Shown in pieces: positions 41,986 to 50,711 of a stretch of DNA of 64,000 nt. Position 1 is the first letter of the stretch; every line of letters begins with the position of its first letter. Source of the stretch: Streptomyces sp. SN-593 (GTDB taxonomy: Bacteria; Actinomycetota; Actinomycetes; Streptomycetales; Streptomycetaceae); contig NZ_AP018365.1 of the NCBI RefSeq assembly GCF_016756395.1, positions 7,877,501-7,941,500 on the forward strand, read 5' to 3'. Both the position numbers and the translations under genes were made by a program. The notes under the pieces are model-generated. The model searched no databases. It saw only the letters and a list, made by a program, of their open reading frames with translations, and was not told the DNA's origin.

Positions 41986-42747
41986 ATGACTGAACTCCCC
42001 CCGGACAGCGGCCGCGCCGCGATCGTCACCGGTGCCAGCCGCGGCATCGGCTACGGGATAGCCGAGGCGCTCGTCGCCCGCGGCGACCGTGTCTGCATCA
42101 CCGGCCGCAACGAGGACGCGCTCAAGGAGGCCGTCGAGCGCCTCGGCGGTGGCGACCGGGTGATCGGCGTGGCCGGCAAGGCACACGACGAGGCGCACCA
42201 GGAGGCGGCCGTCGGCCGCGCGATGGAGGCGTTCGGCCGGATCGACCACCTCGTCAACAACGCGGGCACCAACCCGGTCTTCGGGCTGCTCACCGACCTC
42301 GATCTCGGCGTCGCCCGCAAGGTCTACGAGACCAACGTGCTGTCCGCGCTCGGCTTCGCGCAGCAGACCTGGCGCGCGTGGCAGCAGGAGAACGGCGGCT
42401 CGATCGTCAACATCGCCTCCATCGCCGGGATCGCCCCCTCGCCGTTCATCGCCGCCTACGGAATGAGCAAGGCGGCCATGGTCAACCTGACGGTGCAGCT
42501 CGCCGCCGAGATGGCGCCCAAGGTGCGGGTCAACTCCATCGCCCCGGCGGTGGTGAAGACGAAGTTCGCCGCGGCGCTGTACGAGGGCCGCGAGGAGGAG
42601 GCGGCGGCCGCCTACCCGATGCAGCGACTCGGTGTGCCGGAGGACATCGGCGGCGCGGCGGTGTTCCTGCTGTCCGACCAGGCGTCCTGGATCACCGGGC
42701 AGAACCTGGTGGTCGACGGCGGCCTCATGCTCAAGGCAGGCGCCTGA
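41986..42747 (+). CDS. short-chain dehydrogenase/reductase, second of pair
   Basis: 253 residues. AAIVTGASRGIGYGIAEALVARG, LVNNAGTN, catalytic NIASIAGIAPSPFIAAYGMSKAAM and NSIAPAVVKTKFAAALYEG. ITGRNEDAL after the second strand suggests NADP preference, complementary to the first SDR. Both are probably in one operon and may act on the same fatty-acyl or alcohol substrate; which one is not known. Confidence 0.9.
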   Translation: MTELPPDSGRAAIVTGASRGIGYGIAEALVARGDRVCITGRNEDALKEAVERLGGGDRVIGVAGKAHDEAHQEAAVGRAMEAFGRIDHLVNNAGTNPVFGLLTDLDLGVARKVYETNVLSALGFAQQTWRAWQQENGGSIVNIASIAGIAPSPFIAAYGMSKAAMVNLTVQLAAEMAPKVRVNSIAPAVVKTKFAAALYEGREEEAAAAYPMQRLGVPEDIGGAAVFLLSDQASWITGQNLVVDGGLMLKAGA

Positions 42748-42889
42748 GCGCGGGCGGCACCGGTGCGGAGGCGGCGTCTCGCCGTCGCCGCACCGGCCGC
42801 GCCGCCCGGTTCGCGGACGGGGGCGGGAGTGTCAGTGGGGCGCGGTAGTTTCGGGATCAGTAACCGATCGCGTACCGGAGGTTCCCGAC

Positions 42890-43573
42890 GTGCCCAGCAT
42901 GCTGCCCGACTCCTGGCAGGCCGTACTCGGCGAGGAGTTGGACAAGCCCTACTTCCAGCAGCTCACCGACTTCGTCGCGGCCGAGCGGCGGGAGCACCAG
43001 GTCTTCCCGCCCGAGGAGGAGGTGTTCGCCGCCCTGGCGGCCACCCCGTTCGACAAGGTGAAGGTGCTGGTGCTCGGCCAGGACCCGTACCACGGCGCGG
43101 GGCAGGGCCACGGGCTGTGCTTCTCCGTGCGGCCCGGGGTGCGGACCCCGCCGTCGCTGCGGAACATCTTCAAGGAGCTGAAGGACGAGTTCGGCTACCC
43201 GGTGCCGGACAACGGCTACCTGATGCCCTGGGCCGAGCAGGGCGTCCTGCTGCTCAACGCGGTGCTGACGGTCCGCGAGGGCGAGGCCAACTCGCACAAG
43301 GGCAAGGGCTGGGAGAAGTTCACCGACGCGGTCATCCGCGCCGTCTCGGACCGCCCCGACCCGGCCGTCTTCGTGCTGTGGGGGAACTACGCGAAGAAGA
43401 AGAAGCCGCTCATCGACGCCGACCGCCACACCGTCATAGAAGGCGCCCACCCCTCGCCGCTGTCGGCGAAGCTCTTCCTCGGCAGCCACCCCTTCACGCA
43501 GATCGACGAGGCGGTCAAGTCCCAGGGCCACGAGCCGATCGACTGGCGCATCCCCGACCTGGCGTCCGTGTAG
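42890..43573 (+). CDS. ung: uracil-DNA glycosylase, family 1
   Basis: 227 residues, the usual size for Ung. The catalytic water-activating loop VLVLGQDPYHGAGQGHGLCFSV, the NAVLTVREGEANSHKGKGWEKFTD segment, and the DNA-intercalation motif GAHPSPLSA are all present. It removes uracil from DNA in base-excision repair. GTG 42890 is chosen because GGAGG lies eight bases upstream; ATG 42899 is nine bases further and has weaker spacing. Confidence 0.97.
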   Translation: MPSMLPDSWQAVLGEELDKPYFQQLTDFVAAERREHQVFPPEEEVFAALAATPFDKVKVLVLGQDPYHGAGQGHGLCFSVRPGVRTPPSLRNIFKELKDEFGYPVPDNGYLMPWAEQGVLLLNAVLTVREGEANSHKGKGWEKFTDAVIRAVSDRPDPAVFVLWGNYAKKKKPLIDADRHTVIEGAHPSPLSAKLFLGSHPFTQIDEAVKSQGHEPIDWRIPDLASV

Positions 43574-43663
43574 CGGTACCGGCCGGGAGGCCCCACGAGG
43601 CCGCGACGGCGACCCGGCCCCCGGCCCGGGGTCGGGTCCGGGCCGGGAACCGGGAGCAGGGGG

Positions 43664-44101
43664 TCAACGGCGGTAGACCTGGTGGCAGATCGAGGACGCC
43701 TGGCCGTCCGGCGCCCAGCCGCCGTACTCCTCGCCGAGCCCGCAGACGTCGGGCGCGGTCGGCGGCGCCGGACGGGCGGGGCCGCGCGGGCGGGGGACCA
43801 CGGGCCGCGCGGCCGTACGCGGGGGAGGCGCCGCCCGCGCGGGGCCGGCCGCCCCCGGCGCGCCCGGCGACGGGGTGTCCGACGGCGGGGTGTCCGGACG
43901 CGTCGTGGCGAGCACCCGGTGGGAAGGCGCCGGCACCACCCGCACGTCGTCGGGCCGCTCGGGCCGCCCGGACACCGGTCGCTGCGCCTCGCCGCCGCCG
44001 GTCGGCGGCGGCGAGACGGTGGTGCACCCGGCGAGCGCGTACACCGCGCACAGCGCGAACACCGGGGCCTGGAAGGGGAGGAGGCCACGCACCCGCGTCA
44101 C
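43664..44101 (-). CDS. hypothetical lipoprotein, Pro/Arg-rich
   Basis: 145 residues. The N-terminus has a hydrophobic signal (LLPFQAPVFALCAVYALAGC) ending in a lipobox with AGC, so it is probably a secreted lipoprotein. The middle is low-complexity Pro, Arg, Ala; the C-terminus (APDVCGLGEEYGGWAPDGQASSICHQVYRR) has two Cys residues that may form a disulfide and is the only structured part. Such short secreted proteins ending in a C...ICxxxY motif are common in Streptomyces. The start is uncertain: GTG 44101 or GTG 44092. It converges on ung. Confidence 0.65.
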   Translation of the reverse strand: MTRVRGLLPFQAPVFALCAVYALAGCTTVSPPPTGGGEAQRPVSGRPERPDDVRVVPAPSHRVLATTRPDTPPSDTPSPGAPGAAGPARAAPPPRTAARPVVPRPRGPARPAPPTAPDVCGLGEEYGGWAPDGQASSICHQVYRR

Positions 44102-44203
44102 TGTGCCGCACCCGGCACGGCGGCGGGTATTCCCCGCAGGGGTGAATGTGCGCCCCGTATGCTGCCGTGACACCGCACGGCCCGTACCGCACCAGGAGCA
44201 CGG

Positions 44204-45142
44204 ATGGCAGCGCCCAGCGCCCCCTTGAAGATCGGCGTCATCGGACTCGGTGACATCGCGCGGAAGGCGTACCTGCCGGTGCTCGCGGCGCAGCCGGGGC
44301 TGGAACTGCACCTGCACACCCGGACCCCCGCGACCCTGGCCGCGGTCGGGGACGCCTACCGGCTGCCGCACCGGCACGCCACCTTGGACGCACTGCTGGA
44401 CCAGGGCCTCGACGCGGCCTTCGTGCACGCCCCCACCGTCCACCACGGGGAGATCGGCGCCCGCCTGATCGAGGCCGGTGTCCCGACCTACGTCGACAAG
44501 CCGCTCGCCTACGACCTGGCCGGCGCCCGCCGCCTGGTGGACCTCGCCGAGACGCGCGGCGTGCCGCTGGCCGTCGGCTTCAACCGCCGCCACGCACCCG
44601 GGTACGCGCAGTGCCTCGACCACCCGCGCGACCTGATCCTGATGCAGAAGAACCGGGTCGGCCTCGCGGACGAGGTGCGCACGGTCGTCTTCGACGACTT
44701 CGTGCACGTCGCCGACACGCTGCGCTTCCTGGCGCCGGGCCCGATCGAGCAGGTCCGGGTCTCCGCCCGGGTGCGGGACGGGCTGCTGCACCACGTGGTG
44801 GCGCACCTGTCGGGCGACGGCTTCACCGCGATCGGGTCCATGAACCGCATGAGCGGGTCCACCGAGGAGATCCTCGACGTCAGCGGTGCCGACTCCCGCC
44901 GCCAGGTGCTCAACCTCGCCGAGGTGGTCGACCACAAGGGCCAGCCGAGCGTGCGGCGCCGCGGGGACTGGGTGCCGGTGGCGCGCCAGCGCGGCATCGA
45001 GCAGGTCGCCCTCGCCTTCCTCGACGCGGTCCGCGCAGGCCGGCCGCTCGACGCGCGGGACGCGCTGCGCACCCACGAGCTGTGCGAGCGGATCGTCGCG
45101 GAGATCACCGGGAGTCCGGTGCCGGGTCAGGAGACCGGTTGA
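44204..45142 (+). CDS. Gfo/Idh/MocA family oxidoreductase
   Basis: 312 residues. The Rossmann motif KIGVIGLGDIARKAYLPVLAAQPG opens the chain. AGVPTYVDKPLAYDLAGARRLVDLAETRGVPLAVGFNRRHAPG is the family's EKP-type motif (here DKP) and the catalytic region. A C-terminal alpha/beta domain follows. NAD(P)-dependent sugar or cyclitol dehydrogenation is the usual role; the short length and divergence make the substrate unclear. Its 3' end overlaps that of the convergent lnt gene by 38 bases. Confidence 0.88.
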   Translation: MAAPSAPLKIGVIGLGDIARKAYLPVLAAQPGLELHLHTRTPATLAAVGDAYRLPHRHATLDALLDQGLDAAFVHAPTVHHGEIGARLIEAGVPTYVDKPLAYDLAGARRLVDLAETRGVPLAVGFNRRHAPGYAQCLDHPRDLILMQKNRVGLADEVRTVVFDDFVHVADTLRFLAPGPIEQVRVSARVRDGLLHHVVAHLSGDGFTAIGSMNRMSGSTEEILDVSGADSRRQVLNLAEVVDHKGQPSVRRRGDWVPVARQRGIEQVALAFLDAVRAGRPLDARDALRTHELCERIVAEITGSPVPGQETG

Positions 45143-46934
45143 GCGGGGGCGCCGAGAGGCCGGCGGGAGCCGGGGACCCAGCGGGGGGAGCGGCCCCCTC
45201 GGACAGGTCGTCGGATGTGGCGGGCGGGTGGTCGCCGCCCTGATCGGCGGGGCGGGCCGGTTCGGTCCCGCCGGGCGCTTCGGTCCCGGGCACGCCGGCC
45301 GCGCGGCCCGGCCCGGTCGCCTCGGCACGTGCGGCGGCCGCGGCCCCGCGGCGCACGGTGCGGACCGTCTCGCGGACCGCGGCGGCGAGCACCAGCAGCA
45401 GGGCGAGCCGCGGCACCCAGTCGCCGAACCGCACATACGGGCTCGTGTCCGTGGCGGTCGGCACGTCGTACACCGCGGCGGTGCTGCCGCCCGTGCCGAC
45501 GCGGTGCCCGACCCGCGTGCCGTCGGGGCCGTAGACCGCGCTGATCCCGGTGAGGGTGGCGTGCACCATCGGCCGCCAGCTCTCCGCGGACCGCAGCGCC
45601 GCGAGCGAGGCGTGCTGCGCGGGCGCCCAACTGCCCTGGAACGACGCGGTGGACGACTGGGCGACGAGCAACCGCGCGCCGTCCGCCGCCAGGTGGCGGC
45701 TCATGTCGGGGAACGCCGACTCGAAGCAGACCAGCGGACCGAACCGCAGCGTCCCGGTGTCCATCACCACCTGACGGCTCCCCCGCCGGCGGTCCTCCCC
45801 GGCGGCCTTCCCGACGGAGGTGGCCCAGCCCAGCAGCGGCCGCATCGGGACGTACTCCCCGAACGGCACCAGCCGCATCTTGTCGTACGTCGGGCCGGTG
45901 ACGCCGTGCGGGCCGACCAGTGCGGAGGTCTTGGAGATGCCGGTGCCGTCGGCGCGTTCGGCGTCCACGTCGACGAGCAGGTCGGCGCCGACCAGGCGGG
46001 AGAGGGCCGCGAGCGTCGCGGTGGTGCCCGGGTGGTCGGACAGGTCGACGCCGACGCTGCTCTCGCCCCACACCACCAGGTCCGGGCGGCTGCCGGCCAG
46101 GCGCCGGGTGAGGCGGACCTCGCGGGCGAACCGGGCGGCCGGCCCGGCCACCGGGCCGGGCTGCACGACGGCGATCCGGACGGGCGCGGCGCGCTGCGGG
46201 CGCGGTGCCCACAGCCACACGGCGCCGGTGGCCACCGCCGAGGCGAGCAGCGCCGCGGCCGCCGCCCGGCGCGCCGACGGCAGCGCGCACAGGGCCGCGA
46301 CGGCGGTGTTGACCAGCACCACCAGGGCGCTGACCAGCCACACCCCGCCGATCGAGGCCAGACGCAGCGCGGGCGCCACCTGCCACTGGCTCGCGCCGAG
46401 CAGGCCCCAGGGGCCGCCGAGGTACTGCCAGGAGCGGACGAGTTCGATCAGCAGCCAGCCGCTGGGCAGGAGGACCAGTGCGGTGCCCACCGCCGGACGG
46501 CCGGTCCCTGCGCCCAGCAGCCGCCGGACCAGCCAGCCCCACGGTGCCCACAGCCCGCCGAGCAGGAGGGCGAGGACGGGCAGGAAGACGGTCAGGCTCG
46601 GCAGCAGCCAGTGGTGGACGGCGAGCATGAAGCCGGCGCCGCCGAACCAGCCGTCCAGGGCCGCCCGGCGTCCGGTCGGGGCCGAGCGGACGAGCAGGAG
46701 CCAGGGGACGAGGGCGACGTAGGCGAGCCACCACAGGGAGGGGGCGGGGAACGCGAGGGCCGGGAGGGCGCCGGCGGCGACGGCACCGAGGGTGCGCCGC
46801 GCGCGGCCGGGAGCAGAGCGCCGCGTGAGCCCGGGGGGAGGGTTCTCGGCGTGCCCGGGTGCGGGGCGCCGCGTGCGGCCGCGTGCGGGGCGGGGCTCGC
46901 CCGGGAGCGGGGTGGGGCGGGCCGTCGGCGTCAT
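45105..46934 (-). CDS. lnt: apolipoprotein N-acyltransferase
   Basis: 609 residues. After an Arg/Pro-rich N-terminus and about six membrane helices comes the extracytoplasmic nitrilase-like domain. The catalytic Glu is in VWGESSVG, Lys in TYDKMRLVPFGEYVP and Cys in LVCFESAFPDMSR, the full Lnt triad. It adds the third acyl chain to lipoproteins. A further transmembrane segment follows the nitrilase domain, then a disordered Pro/Ala/Glu tail of about 80 residues. ATG 46934 has GAAGGGAG upstream; frames extending to 47237 are rejected. Several lipoproteins in the window (36911, 43664, 59982) are potential substrates. Confidence 0.93.
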   Translation of the reverse strand: MTPTARPTPLPGEPRPARGRTRRPAPGHAENPPPGLTRRSAPGRARRTLGAVAAGALPALAFPAPSLWWLAYVALVPWLLLVRSAPTGRRAALDGWFGGAGFMLAVHHWLLPSLTVFLPVLALLLGGLWAPWGWLVRRLLGAGTGRPAVGTALVLLPSGWLLIELVRSWQYLGGPWGLLGASQWQVAPALRLASIGGVWLVSALVVLVNTAVAALCALPSARRAAAAALLASAVATGAVWLWAPRPQRAAPVRIAVVQPGPVAGPAARFAREVRLTRRLAGSRPDLVVWGESSVGVDLSDHPGTTATLAALSRLVGADLLVDVDAERADGTGISKTSALVGPHGVTGPTYDKMRLVPFGEYVPMRPLLGWATSVGKAAGEDRRRGSRQVVMDTGTLRFGPLVCFESAFPDMSRHLAADGARLLVAQSSTASFQGSWAPAQHASLAALRSAESWRPMVHATLTGISAVYGPDGTRVGHRVGTGGSTAAVYDVPTATDTSPYVRFGDWVPRLALLLVLAAAVRETVRTVRRGAAAAARAEATGPGRAAGVPGTEAPGGTEPARPADQGGDHPPATSDDLSEGAAPPAGSPAPAGLSAPPLNRSPDPAPDSR

Positions 46935-47271
46935 CCGCTGCTCCCTTCCTCGGGGCGCTGACCCCGCCCGGGGCGCCTCCGTGCTGTCGGACCAGGGGCC
47001 ACCTGCCGGTGGGGCGGCGCCACCGGACTCGCCGCCCCTCCGGCACCACGTCTTCGCAAGAGCCGCTGTGGCGGGTCGCGCGGCCCACCGGTCCGCGGGT
47101 GCGGTTGGGCGACGGCACCCGGGCGGGCGACGGCACCCGGTTGGGCGACGACGCGCGGCCGGTCCGCGGGCGACCCGTGGTGTCCCGGAGGGACCGGACC
47201 CTGCGGCGCCCCCGGCGGCGCACCTCCGTCGGGGCACCCCGGCCGGGCGGACCTGGGTACCCGGGCAGGGG
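46935..47271. other. gap between doxX and lnt with an 18-bp tandem repeat
   Basis: No gene. The 18-base unit ending GGGCGACGGCACCC occurs at 47103-47120 and 47121-47138 and begins a third time at 47139. Otherwise GC-rich and featureless. Confidence 0.5.
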
Positions 47272-47793
47272 TCAGGCCGAGGCGTCCTCGGACACCGCGC
47301 GGTTCCGGGTGGTGACGACCGCGGCCGCGGCGAGAGCGGCGGCGCCGAAGGCGGCGGCGATCACCCAGGGACGGTCGAGGCAGTGCCCGGTCGCGTGGTC
47401 GAGGGAGAACCGCCCGGGGCCCGCGAGCCCGAGGGACGCGGCCGTCCAGCCGAGGAGCGCGGGGTGCTCGAACCCCCCGGACATCGCGAAGAAGCCCGCC
47501 GGGGCGTGCACGGCGACGGCACCGGCCATCGCGCCGGCGGCGGCCGCACCTGCCGCGGGGGTGGCCAGGCCGAGCGCGAGGAGCGCGCCGCCGCCCGCCT
47601 CGCCGAGCCCCGCCGCGACGGCGGCCGGCCTGCCCGGGCGGAAGCCCATGTGCTCCATCGCGCCGGCGGTGGCGGCGAGCCCGCCGCCGCCGAACCACCC
47701 GAACAGCTTCTGCGCACCGTGTGCGAAGAGCGCCGACCCCGCGCCGAGACGCAGCGCCAGCAGTCCGATGTCCTTGCGGTACGCCGATCCCAT
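47272..47793 (-). CDS. DoxX family membrane protein
   Basis: 173 residues with four hydrophobic segments: KDIGLLALRLGAGSALFAHGAQKLFGWF is the DoxX signature at the N-terminus, followed by AAVAAGLGEAGGGALLALG, AGAAAAGAMAGAVAVHAPAGFF and a C-terminal helix. DoxX proteins are small quinol- or redox-related membrane proteins; in mycobacteria one works with superoxide dismutase and a thiol oxidoreductase. No such partner is adjacent. The ATG at 47793 has AAAGGA a few bases upstream. Confidence 0.88.
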   Translation of the reverse strand: MGSAYRKDIGLLALRLGAGSALFAHGAQKLFGWFGGGGLAATAGAMEHMGFRPGRPAAVAAGLGEAGGGALLALGLATPAAGAAAAGAMAGAVAVHAPAGFFAMSGGFEHPALLGWTAASLGLAGPGRFSLDHATGHCLDRPWVIAAAFGAAALAAAAVVTTRNRAVSEDASA

Positions 47794-48183
47794 GACCGCG
47801 TCCTTTCGTTGGCCCGGACCCTCCGTCGGAAGGGCCCCACCCGGCCAGTGTGTGCGGGTGGCCGGCCATCGCGCCGCGCCAGGCGGTCTGTCCGGGCGAC
47901 ACCCGACGGCCGACGCCAGCCGGGGTAGCCGACCGCCGACCGACCCCGGCCCGTGGCCGTCGTCCGGGCGCCGGCCTGTGCCGTGGGGAGCGGGCCTACG
48001 GCGGACCGGTGCGGTGGGAGGCCGCGCGCGGTGTGCGGTGGAAGCCGCCGGCCAGCGACCCGCGGCAGCGGACCGCGGGTGGGCGTGGGAGCCCCGGTCC
48101 CCGGCGGGAGCGCGGGCGTCCGCACCGCGACGGGCGAGGCGGAGGAATCGGGCCCCACTCGCGCAGGGCGGGCCCGGCGCCCG
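47794..48183. other. non-coding gap between the histidine phosphatase and doxX genes
   Basis: About 390 GC-rich bases read between two genes on the minus strand. I see no gene, no strong promoter and no clear terminator; long frames across it are shadows with poor codon pattern. Confidence 0.45.
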
Positions 48184-48780
48184 TCACGGCAGGCGGTTCC
48201 AGGCGGTCAGCACGTGCCGGCCGTGTTCCGTACCGAGCCGGCTGACCGTACCGGTGGCGAGTTGGAAGAGCGCGCCGTCGGCGGGCGGCAGCCCGAGCCG
48301 CCGGGCGGTCAGCACCCGCAGGAAGTGCGCGTGGGCCACCAGGACGACGTCGCCGCCGTCGCCGTTGGTGAAGGCCGCCTCGACCCGGGCGAGCACGCGG
48401 TCGGCGCGGTCGCCGACCTGCTCGGGGCTCTCCCCGGGGTGCGCCTCGGGACCGGGCACCACGCCGTCGGTCCAGATCTCCCAGGTCGGCCGGGTGCGGT
48501 GGATGTCGCGGGTGGTGACGCCCTCGTAGCCGCCGTAGTCCCACTCGTGCAGGTCGGGGTCGATCCGCACGTGGTCCAGGCCGGCCAGCTTCGCGGTCTG
48601 CTGCGCGCGCTGCATCGGGCTGCTGATCACGCACCCGATGTGCCGGGTGGCGAGCAGCGGCGCCAGCGACCGCGCCTGGTCCTCGCCGTGCTCGGTCAGC
48701 GGCAGGTCGGTGTAGCTGGTGTGCTGACCGGACTGCGACCACTCGGTCTCGCCGTGCCGGATCAGGACGAGCTCACCCAT
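48184..48780 (-). CDS. histidine phosphatase family protein (phosphoglycerate-mutase-like)
   Basis: 198 residues. The phosphohistidine motif LIRHGETEWS opens the chain. VISSPMQRAQQTAKLAG, HEWDYGGYEG (acid residue) and VVLVAHAHFLRVLTARRLGL (second His) complete the active site. Family members are acid phosphatases or phosphosugar phosphatases; this one resembles the broad-specificity or acid-phosphatase group rather than glycolytic mutase. TATGAT (48824-48819) on the minus strand is a good -10 box. Confidence 0.92.
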   Translation of the reverse strand: MGELVLIRHGETEWSQSGQHTSYTDLPLTEHGEDQARSLAPLLATRHIGCVISSPMQRAQQTAKLAGLDHVRIDPDLHEWDYGGYEGVTTRDIHRTRPTWEIWTDGVVPGPEAHPGESPEQVGDRADRVLARVEAAFTNGDGGDVVLVAHAHFLRVLTARRLGLPPADGALFQLATGTVSRLGTEHGRHVLTAWNRLP

Positions 48781-49087
48781 CGGACACCTCCCGTGGCGCC
48801 CCGCGGCGCCCGTTTGTGATCATATGCCGACTGCCCGCCGCGACCACCGCGCGGGCCCGCCGTGCACCTGGTCGGCACAACCACGCGCCGGGCGCCGGGC
48901 TTCCCTCCCGCGCCGCGTCAGTACGATGGCGCGGGTCGCTCCGGTTGCGGAGGCGGCGCGTTCTCGGTCGGATCGAAGCAGCGTACGGGGGTACGCCCCG
49001 GGCGCGCGCGGCGTGCCGTGGGCGACCGAGGAGACGGACGGGCGGACGCGCGGGCACGCGCGGCAGCGACCAGTAACAGGAGCCGGA
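48781..49087. other. divergent promoter region of the histidine phosphatase and flavoprotein genes
   Basis: No gene. TATGAT (48819-48824) serves the minus strand. TACGAT near 48922-48927 on the plus strand is a possible -10 box for the flavoprotein gene. No operator dyad stands out. Confidence 0.45.
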
Positions 49088-50518
49088 ATGAACGACGCAC
49101 CCCGCACGTACGACGTGGTCGTCATCGGAGCGGGCCCGGTCGGGGAGAACCTGGCCGAGCGGACCCGGGCGGCCGGGCTCAGCACGGTTGTCGTGGAGAG
49201 CGAACTCGTCGGCGGTGAGTGCTCCTACTGGGCGTGCATGCCGAGCAAGGCGCTGCTGCGGCCGGTGGCCGCCCGCGCCGACGCGCGCCGGCTGCCGGGA
49301 CTGGCCGCCGCCGCGGCCGGGCCGCTGGACTCCGCCGAGGTGCTGGCCCGCCGGGACGAGTTCACCTCGCACTGGAAGGACGACGGCCAGGTGCAGTGGC
49401 TGGACTCCGCGACCATCGACCTGGTCCGGGGCCGCGGGCGGCTCGACGGGCCCCGGCAGGTCGTGGTCGACACCCCGGACGGCGGAACGGTGCGGCTGGC
49501 CGCGCGGCACGCCGTCGCGGTCTGCACCGGCACCACCGCGGCGCTGCCCGACCTGGCGGGACTGGCCGACGTCAAGCCGTGGACCAGCCGGGAGGCGACC
49601 AGCGCCCGGCAGGTGCCGGAGAGCCTGGTGGTGGTCGGGGGCGGTGTGGTCGCCGTGGAGATGGCGACCGCCTGGCAGGCGCTCGGCGCGCGCGTGACCG
49701 TGCTGGTGCGCGGCGGCGAACTGCTGGGCCGGATGGAGCCGTTCGCCGGCGAGATGGTCGCCGACGGGCTGCGGGAGGCCGGCGTCGAGCTGCGGTTCGG
49801 GGTCTCCGTGGCGTCCGTGGTGCGCGAGGGCCGCCAGGTGCGGGTCGGGCTCGACGACGGCGGCGAGCTGACCGCCGACGAGATCCTGTTCGCGGTCGGC
49901 CGCGAGCCCCACACCGCCGACCTCGGGCTCGACACGGTCGGACTCACCCCCGGCGACTGGCTGGAGGTCGACGACACCTGCCAGGTCACCGCGGTTCCCG
50001 ACGGCTGGCTCTACGCCGCGGGCGACGTCAACCACCGGGCGCTCCTGACCCACCAGGGCAAGTACCAGGGCCGGATGGCCGGGGCGGCGATCGCCGCGCG
50101 CGCCACGGGCCGGCCGGTGGACAACTCGCCCTGGGGAGCCCACGTCGCGACCGCCGACCATGCGGCGGTGCCGCAGGTCGTCTTCACCGACCCCGAGGTC
50201 GGCTCGGTCGGCCTGACCGCCCAGGAGGCCGAGCGCTCCGGGCGGCGGGTGCGGGCGGTGGACTACGACCTCGCGAACGTCGCGGGGGCGAGCCTCTACG
50301 GCGACGGCTACCGGGGCCGGGCGCGCATGGTGGTCGACCTCGACCGCGAGGTGCTGGTCGGGGTCACCTTCGTCGGGCCGGGGGTGAGCGAGCTGGTGCA
50401 CTCCGCCACCGTGGCCGTCGTGGGCGAGGTGCCCGTCTCCCGGCTCTGGCACGCGGTGCCCTCCTACCCCACCATCAGCGAGGTGTGGCTGCGCCTGCTG
50501 GAGACCTACCGGGGATGA
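49088..50518 (+). CDS. FAD-dependent pyridine nucleotide-disulfide oxidoreductase
   Basis: 476 residues. FAD-binding YDVVVIGAGPVGENLAERTRAAG, redox-active disulfide C45-x4-C50 in GGECSYWACMPSK, NAD(P)-binding VVVGGGVVAVEMATAWQALGARVTVL, AVGREPHT, WLYAAGDVN, and the C-terminal dimer interface with HAVPSYPTISE (base His-Glu pair). It belongs with dihydrolipoamide dehydrogenase and mercuric reductase; the absence of neighbouring 2-oxoacid dehydrogenase or mer genes leaves the substrate open. The ATG follows AGGAG by five bases. A terminator follows at 50546-50579. Confidence 0.92.
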   Translation: MNDAPRTYDVVVIGAGPVGENLAERTRAAGLSTVVVESELVGGECSYWACMPSKALLRPVAARADARRLPGLAAAAAGPLDSAEVLARRDEFTSHWKDDGQVQWLDSATIDLVRGRGRLDGPRQVVVDTPDGGTVRLAARHAVAVCTGTTAALPDLAGLADVKPWTSREATSARQVPESLVVVGGGVVAVEMATAWQALGARVTVLVRGGELLGRMEPFAGEMVADGLREAGVELRFGVSVASVVREGRQVRVGLDDGGELTADEILFAVGREPHTADLGLDTVGLTPGDWLEVDDTCQVTAVPDGWLYAAGDVNHRALLTHQGKYQGRMAGAAIAARATGRPVDNSPWGAHVATADHAAVPQVVFTDPEVGSVGLTAQEAERSGRRVRAVDYDLANVAGASLYGDGYRGRARMVVDLDREVLVGVTFVGPGVSELVHSATVAVVGEVPVSRLWHAVPSYPTISEVWLRLLETYRG

Positions 50519-50545
50519 CCGCGCGGCCCGGTCCGCCGGGGCGGG

Positions 50546-50579
50546 CGACGACTCCGCGGACCTCGCCGCGGAGTCGTCG
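50546..50579 (+). terminator. terminator after the flavoprotein gene
   Basis: A perfect 14-bp stem (50546-50559 with 50566-50579) and a 6-base loop, 28 bases after the stop codon. Confidence 0.8.
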
Positions 50580-50711
50580 AGCGGAAGGCGGACGGCCGAC
50601 GGCCGCCGCCGCGCCGAGGGCCACCGGCCCGGGCGGCCGGTCGTCCGCACCCTCCAGCGTTCCAGCCGGCGTCGGACCGTCCACGCGGCCGGGGGGCGCC
50701 ACGCGCGCCGG

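Noticed and set aside
47103..47153. 18-bp tandem repeats suspected as a CRISPR-like or attachment site
   Set aside because: Two copies and a partial one without spacers, no cas genes and no integrase; a simple tandem duplication is enough.
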